A program made the translations under genes and the position numbers. Under the pieces are notes generated by a model. That model had not been told where the DNA came from, did no database searches, and was given only the letters and a program-made list of their open reading frames with translations. Positions 17,041-22,273 of a stretch of 24,554 nucleotides of DNA are shown one piece after another. This DNA comes from an uncultured Actinomyces sp. (GTDB lineage: Bacteria; Actinomycetota; Actinomycetes; Actinomycetales; Actinomycetaceae): contig CALHID010000338.1 in assembly GCA_938030835.1 (NCBI GenBank), positions 1 to 24,554 of the forward strand. The letters run 5' to 3'. The first letter of the stretch is position 1, and the number at the start of each line of letters is the position of its first letter.

Positions 17041-18569
17041 GTACAGACAAGGCTCAGAGTGGGGCACTCTCCATGGCGGAAGGCAGCCGTGGGTCGCAGG
17101 CGACTTTCGCGGGTGAGAGTGAGCTTCGATCAAAAGGATTCAAGGCCGCGCACCTGTCGATGATGGCGCTGGGAAGTGCGATTGGTGCCGGTTTCTTCCT
17201 GGGTACCGGCGTGGCCGTTTCCGAGGCCGGACCCGCCGTTTTGGTGTCCTACATTCTTGCTGCATTAATCGTTGTTACCGTGATGTATGCGCTGGCAGAG
17301 TTGGCCGCCGCGATCCCTTCCTCGGGATCTTTCTCGACCTACGCCGAGGCAGGAATTGGCCGATGGGCAGGTTTTACTTCAGGCTGGTTGTACTGGTGCA
17401 TGCTGATCATGGTGCTAGGCCTGGAAATGACCGGTGCAGCGCAGATCTTTACCACCTGGTTCCCCAGTGTTGACCAGTGGGTTGTCACTTTGGTCATCGT
17501 TGTTGTCCTGGGCGGGATTAACCTGCTGGCGGCCGGTGAATTCGGTCGTGTAGAGGCTTGGCTTGCAGGATTGAAAGTCGGCGCAATTATCTTCTTCCTG
17601 ATCGTTGGACTGGGCCTTCTGACGGGAATTATTCCCGGGAGCGCTCAGAGCCTTCACCAGGCATTCGTTGGAAATGGTGGTTTTGCTCCTGCTGGCCTTC
17701 CCGGAATTGCGGTTGGCTTGCTTGCGATTATTACCTCCTTTGGCGGGCTTGAGATTGTCACCATTGCCGCCGCCGAGGCCGATGATGCGAGGCGCGCGAT
17801 GTCGCAGGCTATTCGCTCGGTCATTTGGCGCATTTTGGTGTTCTACGTGGGCTCTGTTGCCCTGTTAATCTGCCTGCTGCCGTGGAACTCGGATGAGATG
17901 AAGACCAGCCCTTTCGCTGCGGTTTTGAACATGGCGGGGATCCCTGCGGTCGGAATGATTATGGAGATCATCGTTTTCACCGCACTGATAAGTGCCTTCT
18001 CCGCCAATATCTACGCGTCTTCCCGAATCGCATACTCGCTGTCTGCACGCGGAATGGGACCGACCTGGATTCTGGGTGCGCGCGTGCGCAAAGCTGTTGA
18101 TGAGGGTGACGAGGCCTTTGGAGTAACCGCGCTTCACGGTGATATTGAGGACGGGCGAACCCCGCGCCGCTCGGTTGCGGTTTCTGTGGCTCTGGCCTTT
18201 ATCTCCGTCGCCTTGAACTGGTATCTTCCATCATCGATCATGCAGGTGCTCATTAATGCAGTGGGCATGGTGCTGTTGATCGTGTGGGTGATGATCGTTA
18301 TTTCGCAGATCCGCTTGCACTCGAAGCTCGAGGCCGAGGGAGTTTTGTCCCTGAGGATGCCGGGTTGGCCGTGGCTGCCGTGGTTCGCTGTTATCGGATT
18401 GCTGTCGATCGCGGTTCTGATGATGTTTAACGCTGCCGGACGCGCACAGCTGGTCGCAATGGGATCGCTGACCCTGATCCTGGTGTGTCTGTACTTTGTG
18501 CGTGAGAATCTTCGAAATCGTAAGGCTGCACGCGCTTCAGTCGCGAAGATCGTCAGGAGTGATGACTAA
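17037..18569 (+). CDS. APC-superfamily amino-acid permease (AAT type)
   Basis: A 510-residue secondary transporter with about 12 membrane helices. After a 40-residue hydrophilic N-terminus comes the substrate-binding segment of helix 1, GSAIGAGFFLGTGVAVSEAGPA, followed by the AELAAAIPSSGSFSTYAE region of helices 2-3, which is the classical pattern of the AAT family (LysP, GabP, ProY, AnsP, CycA). A cytoplasmic loop is expanded by an acidic insert (DEGDEAFGVTALHGDIEDG). The substrate within the amino-acid group cannot be called. Its ATG overlaps the stop of the UPF0126 gene, so both are probably co-expressed. Confidence 0.9.
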   Translation: MSTDKAQSGALSMAEGSRGSQATFAGESELRSKGFKAAHLSMMALGSAIGAGFFLGTGVAVSEAGPAVLVSYILAALIVVTVMYALAELAAAIPSSGSFSTYAEAGIGRWAGFTSGWLYWCMLIMVLGLEMTGAAQIFTTWFPSVDQWVVTLVIVVVLGGINLLAAGEFGRVEAWLAGLKVGAIIFFLIVGLGLLTGIIPGSAQSLHQAFVGNGGFAPAGLPGIAVGLLAIITSFGGLEIVTIAAAEADDARRAMSQAIRSVIWRILVFYVGSVALLICLLPWNSDEMKTSPFAAVLNMAGIPAVGMIMEIIVFTALISAFSANIYASSRIAYSLSARGMGPTWILGARVRKAVDEGDEAFGVTALHGDIEDGRTPRRSVAVSVALAFISVALNWYLPSSIMQVLINAVGMVLLIVWVMIVISQIRLHSKLEAEGVLSLRMPGWPWLPWFAVIGLLSIAVLMMFNAAGRAQLVAMGSLTLILVCLYFVRENLRNRKAARASVAKIVRSDD

Positions 18570-18593
18570 GACGCTGGTATCTGCGCAGCGGAT

Positions 18594-18631
18594 TTTTCCA
18601 CAGGATCAACGCTTATCCGGCGTTTTCCACA
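18594..18631. promoter_or_regulatory. DnaA-box-like cluster
   Basis: TTTTCCACA occurs twice in the same orientation (18594-18602 and 18623-18631), matching the DnaA box pattern TTWTNCACA. Between them TTATCCGGC (18613-18621) matches only in its first six bases. The cluster lies between the permease stop and the secreted nuclease gene. A 5-bp AACGC/GCGTT hairpin followed by TTTT in the same stretch offers another reading, a weak terminator. Confidence 0.4.
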
Positions 18632-18690
18632 ACTTTGGGGCTCTTGATGTTCGCGCGCGTTCCCTGCGCCATAGTGGCTGAATAACTGTC

Positions 18691-18700
18691 AGAAGGAGGT
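18691..18700 (+). promoter_or_regulatory. Strong ribosome binding site of the HNH gene
   Basis: AGAAGGAGGT is close to a perfect anti-16S match. Its spacing (about 9 nt from AGGAGG) selects ATG 18709; the in-frame GTG 18703 is only 3 nt away. Confidence 0.85.
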
Positions 18701-18708
18701 AAGTGTTC

Positions 18709-19446
18709 ATGCGCCGAAAAGGTCCCAGACGCTCACGCCTTCTGATGGGGGCTCTTCTTATATGCGCGATTGTGGCAGTGGCCTTCGCGCTTGTCCACAC
18801 TGGAGTCGTCGGCGGTGCTTTTGGTCTGTGGGGCACAGGGTTGAATAGTTCCAGCGGTCCTTCGGATTCTTCCCTAGGGAGCGTGGATGATAGCGCGAAA
18901 GCCTTGGACCAGCTTCCCGTGCTTCAGACGCGCAGTGGATCTGTTCCACGCTATTCACGTGATGAATTTGGTCAGCGATGGGCAGATGTCGATCGAAATG
19001 GCTGCGATACGCGAAATGACATCCTTCGAAGGGATTTACGCAGTCTGCAGATGAAGACTTCCTCTCCGAACTGTGTGGTTGTCGGGGGGATCCTTGATGA
19101 CCCTTATACGGGGAGAACGATTGATTTCCGCAAGGGTGAGGATTCCTCAGATCAGGTGCAAATCGACCACGTTGTTGCGCTTGCCAATGCGTGGCGCAGC
19201 GGTGCGTGGCAATGGGATGCTTCACGTCGACAAGAATTTGCGAACGATCCAACAAACTTGCTGGCTGTTGACGGCAATGCAAATCAAGATAAAGGGGCGA
19301 GCAGAGCGGATCAGTGGCTCCCGCCGAATGCTCGTTATCGCTGTGCGTATGTGCAGCGGCAAATCGTTGTGAAGAGTTCCTGGGGATTGGGGGTAACCCC
19401 GCGGGAGAAGAAAGCGATGAAAGCGGTGCTCGATCACTGCGAATAA
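18709..19446 (+). CDS. Secreted or membrane-anchored HNH-type nuclease (DUF1524/GmrSD C-terminal family)
   Basis: A 245-residue protein with a basic start (RRKGPRRSR) and one hydrophobic segment (11-30), so it is exported or anchored by its N-terminus. The nuclease domain shows the family pattern: RWADVDRNGCDTRNDIL (90-106), GILDDPYTGRTIDF, the catalytic DHVVAL with His154, then PTNLLAVDGNANQDKGASRADQWLP (181-205) with Asn183, Asn190 and Lys195 placed as in HNH/DUF1524 sites. Cysteines at 99, 122, 212 and 244 could form disulphides outside the cell. Such secreted nucleases are thought to degrade extracellular DNA for nutrition or biofilm control; that role is inferred. Confidence 0.88.
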   Translation: MRRKGPRRSRLLMGALLICAIVAVAFALVHTGVVGGAFGLWGTGLNSSSGPSDSSLGSVDDSAKALDQLPVLQTRSGSVPRYSRDEFGQRWADVDRNGCDTRNDILRRDLRSLQMKTSSPNCVVVGGILDDPYTGRTIDFRKGEDSSDQVQIDHVVALANAWRSGAWQWDASRRQEFANDPTNLLAVDGNANQDKGASRADQWLPPNARYRCAYVQRQIVVKSSWGLGVTPREKKAMKAVLDHCE

Positions 19447-19526
19447 GGGGAACAGTCAAAGGGGAGTGCCCGCGCAAGTATCGTGCAGATCTGTACGCCA
19501 AGGTGGGGATAGGCGGGTATAGCAAA

Positions 19527-19557
19527 GCCCCGACCGGTGGGACGCACCGAGCGGGGC
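19527..19557. terminator. Hairpin terminator for tRNA-Arg (-), possibly shared with the nuclease gene (+)
   Basis: Arms 19527-19539 and 19545-19557 pair over 13 positions with two internal mismatches and a 5-nt loop. On the - strand, just downstream of the tRNA, it is followed by TTTGCTAT; on the + strand no T run follows. Confidence 0.6.
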
Positions 19558-19563
19558 CGCTTG

Positions 19564-19636
19564 CGCGCTCGAAGGGACTCGAACCCCCAACCTTCTGATC
19601 CGTAGTCAGATGCTCTATCCATTGAGCTACGAGCGC
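19564..19636 (-). tRNA. tRNA-Arg (anticodon ACG)
   Basis: A 73-nt cloverleaf on the - strand. The acceptor arms GCGCTCG (19630-19636) and CGAGCGC (19565-19571) pair fully. The D-loop region TAGCTCAATGGATAGAGCA, the anticodon loop CTACGGA with ACG at 19601-19603, and the T-arm GGGGGTTCGAGTCCC are all present. Position 34 is A and is expected to be edited to inosine, reading CGU, CGC and CGA. The 3' CCA is not encoded (CAA follows the discriminator base). Confidence 0.97.
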
Positions 19637-19661
19637 ATTGCCGTTTGATTGGCCGAGAAAC

Positions 19662-19691
19662 AGTTTAGGCACAAGGCGCCTTTACAAGCAA
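19662..19691 (-). promoter_or_regulatory. Probable promoter of tRNA-Arg
   Basis: Read on the - strand: TTGCTT (19686-19691), an 18-nt spacer, then TAAACT (19662-19667). Initiation would fall about 18 nt before the mature tRNA 5' end. Confidence 0.45.
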
Positions 19692-19888
19692 ACTCATAAA
19701 TGCGTCATCAATCACATCGGCCTCTTGTTTCTGCGGAGGAAGTCGCAGAATCTTGCGGAAAAAAGAAAAGTTATGCGAGTTTGTCAATCAAGGCAACCGA
19801 AATTTCCGTGAAACGGTGCTTTCCTTGCTTCTTACGGATGGGTAAGAATTAAGAGGTCCATTTTTGAGCGACATGCAGGAGCAGCGCA
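19692..19888. other. Leader region of the purine permease gene
   Basis: About 200 bp without a gene. It holds a 7-bp hairpin TTCTGCG/CGCAGAA near 19730-19751, an A-rich tract (AAAAAAGAAAAG near 19760), and the inverted repeat listed separately at 19829-19848. The ribosome site CAGGAG lies about 7 nt before ATG 19889. I do not recognise a known purine riboswitch. Confidence 0.4.
19829..19848. promoter_or_regulatory. Inverted repeat upstream of the permease, candidate operator
   Basis: TTCTTAC and GTAAGAA form perfect 7-bp arms around a 6-nt centre, 41 nt before the permease start. It overlaps a -35-like TTGCTT (19825-19830), as expected for an operator, but could also form an RNA stem in the leader. 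Confidence 0.4.
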
Positions 19889-21835
19889 ATGGCAAATAGC
19901 CATCCAAAAATGTCCACCACCCGAATCGACCCGGTCAATGCGGTCCCTTCTTTCCCCAAGCTCACAATCCTCGGTTTTCAGCATGTCCTGGCGTTTTACG
20001 CTGGGGCAGTTGTCGTTCCGCTGGTAATTGCAACTGGTCTGGGACTTGACTCGGCTACTACTGTTCACCTGATCAATGCGGACCTCTTCACCTGTGGTAT
20101 CGCGTCAATCATCCAATCTGCAGGTCTTGGCCCGAAGATTGGTGTTCGTCTTCCCTTGCTTCAAGGCGTGACATTCACGGCAGTCTCACCTCTCATTGCA
20201 GTCGGTTTGGCTGCTGGTGGGGGAGTCGAAGGCCTCGCGACGATGTACGGCTCGATTATCGTTGCAGGCATTGCCACCTTCCTTGCCGCTCCCTTCTTTG
20301 CGAAACTTCTTCGTTTCTTCCCGCCGGTTGTTACCGGCACCTTGCTGACGGTTATGGGAACGACCCTTATTTCGGTTGCCGCAAACGACATCGTGTACTG
20401 GGGAACCGAGGCAGCGAAGGTTGGCGCAGATCCCATTCCTGGAACTCTTCGCGGACTTGCATACGCTCTGGGCACTTTGGCTGTCATCGTCGTTATCCAG
20501 CGTATTTTCTCTGGCTTTATGGCGACGATTGCCGTCCTTTTGGGTCTGCTTGGCGGAACGGTTGTCGCGTGGATACTGGGGGATGCAAACTTCTCTGCGG
20601 TCTCTCAGGCCGCACCGATTGGAGTAACCAGTCCTTTCTTCTTTGGAATTCCAAAGTTCTCAGTTGCAGCGATTATCTCGATGCTCATCGTCATGGCAAT
20701 TACCGCCGTCGAAACCACCGGTGACGTTTTTGCGACCGGCGAGGTTGTGGGTAAGCGCATCACTCCTGCACACATTGCGAATGCTCTTCGCGCCGATGGC
20801 CTGTCGACCGCGCTCGGTGGTGTCCTGAACTCTTTCCCCTACACCTGCTTTGCACAGAACGTTGGTTTGGTTCGTCTCACGCGTGTGAAGTCGCGCTGGG
20901 TCGTTACTGCCGCGGGCGTCTTCATGATCATTCTGGGAATCCTCCCCAAGGCTGGCGCGATCGTCGCCTCGATTCCGAAGCCTGTTATCGGTGGAGCGTC
21001 TCTGGCAATGTTTGCAGCCGTTGCTGTTGTCGGTATTCAGACCCTTTCCACTGTTGATATGCGCGATAACCGTAACTCGGTGATCGTTGCGACCTCGCTT
21101 GGCTTGGGGCTGCTGGTCACTTTGAAGCCAGAACTCGCTAGCTACGTGCCTTCGTGGATGCAGATTCTTTTCGGCTCAGGCGTGACGATCGGTTCAATCT
21201 GTGCGATCATTCTCAACCTGCTCTTCTTCCACATCGGTCGTAAGCCTTCTCCGGCTGTTTCACTGGTTGATGGGCGTCCGCTGAACTTGGACGCAATTAA
21301 TCGCCTTGATCAAGCACAATTCACTCGCGCCTTTGCTCCCATGTTCTCGGGAGTGACGTGGCCGGTTGAACGTGCGTGGACACACGCTCCTTTCGAGTCG
21401 GTCGCTGACCTGCGCCACGCCTTCCAGGATGCAGTAGGCCAGGCTGACCGTGAAGAACAGGAAGCTCTGATTGCCGGCTACACCGACATCGTTGATCTGA
21501 TTCTGGGTGGTGAGGCCGATGAGCAAGCCCTGCTGGACACCGGTTCGACCCTCTTGGGTGACTTTAACTCGGAGAAGCAGGAAGAATTGCGCGCGCTTGG
21601 CCAGGCCTACCATGAGCGTTTTAACCGCCCGCTGATTGTATGCGTCTCGCGTGTAGATTCGGCTGATCAGCTTCTTGCTGATGGTTGGCGTCGTGTTGAG
21701 GGTTCTGACCTTCGAGAGATCCGCGTGACCTTGAACGAAGTCATGCAGATTGCCGAAAACCGTTTCGAGGCCATGGTTGCCGACGCAAACCCCATCCATT
21801 CCGCGTGGGCACATTCCTTTGATCAGTTGAACTGA
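19889..21835 (+). CDS. NCS2 purine (xanthine/urate) permease with C-terminal OHCU-decarboxylase-like domain
   Basis: A 648-residue fusion. Residues 20-455 are an NCS2/SLC23 transporter: QHVLAFYAGAVVVPL (31-45), VRLPLLQGVTFTAVSP, the helix-8 motif AVETTGDVFATGEV and the family signature QNVGLVRLTRVKSRWV, which point to xanthine or urate rather than uracil. Residues 467-632 resemble OHCU decarboxylase (UraD), the last step from urate to allantoin: LDAINRLDQAQFTRAF, WPVERAWTHAPFESVADLRHAF, YHERFNRPLIVCV. The catalytic region does not: the usual HPDL reads YTDI (Tyr531), and the Ser-x-x-Glu-Gln segment reads STLLG (about 553-557), so decarboxylation is doubtful and the domain may regulate transport or bind ligand. 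No uricase gene is in the window. CAGGAG supports ATG 19889. The gene stands alone with its own terminator. Confidence 0.85.
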   Translation: MANSHPKMSTTRIDPVNAVPSFPKLTILGFQHVLAFYAGAVVVPLVIATGLGLDSATTVHLINADLFTCGIASIIQSAGLGPKIGVRLPLLQGVTFTAVSPLIAVGLAAGGGVEGLATMYGSIIVAGIATFLAAPFFAKLLRFFPPVVTGTLLTVMGTTLISVAANDIVYWGTEAAKVGADPIPGTLRGLAYALGTLAVIVVIQRIFSGFMATIAVLLGLLGGTVVAWILGDANFSAVSQAAPIGVTSPFFFGIPKFSVAAIISMLIVMAITAVETTGDVFATGEVVGKRITPAHIANALRADGLSTALGGVLNSFPYTCFAQNVGLVRLTRVKSRWVVTAAGVFMIILGILPKAGAIVASIPKPVIGGASLAMFAAVAVVGIQTLSTVDMRDNRNSVIVATSLGLGLLVTLKPELASYVPSWMQILFGSGVTIGSICAIILNLLFFHIGRKPSPAVSLVDGRPLNLDAINRLDQAQFTRAFAPMFSGVTWPVERAWTHAPFESVADLRHAFQDAVGQADREEQEALIAGYTDIVDLILGGEADEQALLDTGSTLLGDFNSEKQEELRALGQAYHERFNRPLIVCVSRVDSADQLLADGWRRVEGSDLREIRVTLNEVMQIAENRFEAMVADANPIHSAWAHSFDQLN

Positions 21836-21865
21836 GGTTTCACTACTGACGAATACTGATTAGCG

Positions 21866-21904
21866 TTTGCCCCCGGGTGCTCATGCGCCCGGGGGCAAAT
21901 TTTT
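21866..21904 (+). terminator. Rho-independent terminator of the permease gene
   Basis: A perfect 12-bp stem (21866-21877 with 21888-21899), 10-nt loop, followed by TTTTT (21900-21904), 30 nt after the permease stop. Confidence 0.95.
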
Positions 21905-21966
21905 GTCGGTCTGCGTTACTCTGCACGGCCTCCGTCCCCTCGCTCTCTCCTCTTCGCTCTCTCCCC

Positions 21967-22077
21967 CTCCCCATCCTGGTTTAGCTCATTCATTCCGGGT
22001 CTGTTGCTGTTCTAAGGCGGTAGGTGAGCGAGCTAAACCAGGAATGGGAGAGCTAAAGGGGGAATGGGAGAGCTAAA
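21967..22077. repeat. GAGCTAAA element: long inverted repeat plus 20-nt direct repeats
   Basis: TCCTGGTTTAGCTC (21974-21987) is perfectly inverted at 22030-22043; pairing extends to about 21 bp (21967-21987 with 22030-22050) with two mismatches, enclosing 42 nt. From the right arm GAGCTAAA recurs at 22030, 22050 and 22070, exactly 20 nt apart, with GGAATGGGA shared between copies. The element is non-coding. Confidence 0.85.
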
Positions 22078-22136
22078 GCATGAGTCCACGATCTATGCCC
22101 CCGCACGCTCCGATAAGACAGCAGCTCGGGCAGCAT

Positions 22137-22164
22137 AAAGCAAACTCACCAAAGCAAACTCACG
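22137..22164. repeat. Tandem 14-nt duplication
   Basis: AAAGCAAACTCAC plus one variable base occurs twice back to back (22137-22150 and 22151-22164), 60 nt after the GAGCTAAA element. Confidence 0.8.
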
Positions 22165-22203
22165 AAAATGTGCTCTGGGGACGTAACGATAAAACACACA
22201 AAA

Positions 22204-22237
22204 GGGCCGGGCCCCGATTTTCATCGAGGCCCGGCCC
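22204..22237 (-). terminator. Terminator of the SdrD-like adhesin gene
   Basis: A 10-bp GC stem (22204-22213 with 22228-22237) with an inner CGAT/ATCG extension. On the - strand it is followed by TTTTGTGTGTTTT, 36 nt after the adhesin stop. Confidence 0.85.
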
Positions 22238-22273
22238 GAGCTTTGCGGTTAGAACCGCACTCGCGTCATGCGA

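Larger units (their letters stand above)
21905..22203. other. Gene-free stretch carrying repeat elements
   Basis: No convincing coding sequence. The + strand frames here are short, start within repeats, and one runs through the following terminator into the adhesin gene. It holds a pyrimidine-rich tract (about 21935-21973), the inverted and tandem GAGCTAAA element, and a 14-nt tandem duplication. Confidence 0.7.

Noticed and set aside
18594..18631. Chromosomal replication origin
   Set aside because: Only two good boxes, no AT-rich unwinding region, and none of the usual dnaA/dnaN/rpmH neighbours.
18758..19672. 304-residue open frame on the - strand across the nuclease gene and the tRNA
   Set aside because: It runs straight through tRNA-Arg and its terminator and lies antisense to a well-supported HNH gene.
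19692..19888. Purine or xanthine riboswitch in the permease leader
   Set aside because: I found stems but not the conserved junction sequences of known purine or xanthine aptamers; a covariance-model search of this segment would decide.
21867..22076. Short + strand frame over the terminator and the GAGCTAAA repeats
   Set aside because: It starts inside the terminator stem and its codons are just the repeats; no ribosome site.
22030..22077. Possible small CRISPR array from the 20-nt periodic repeats
   Set aside because: Repeat core is only 8 nt, spacers are about 12 nt and share sequence, and no cas genes are in the window.
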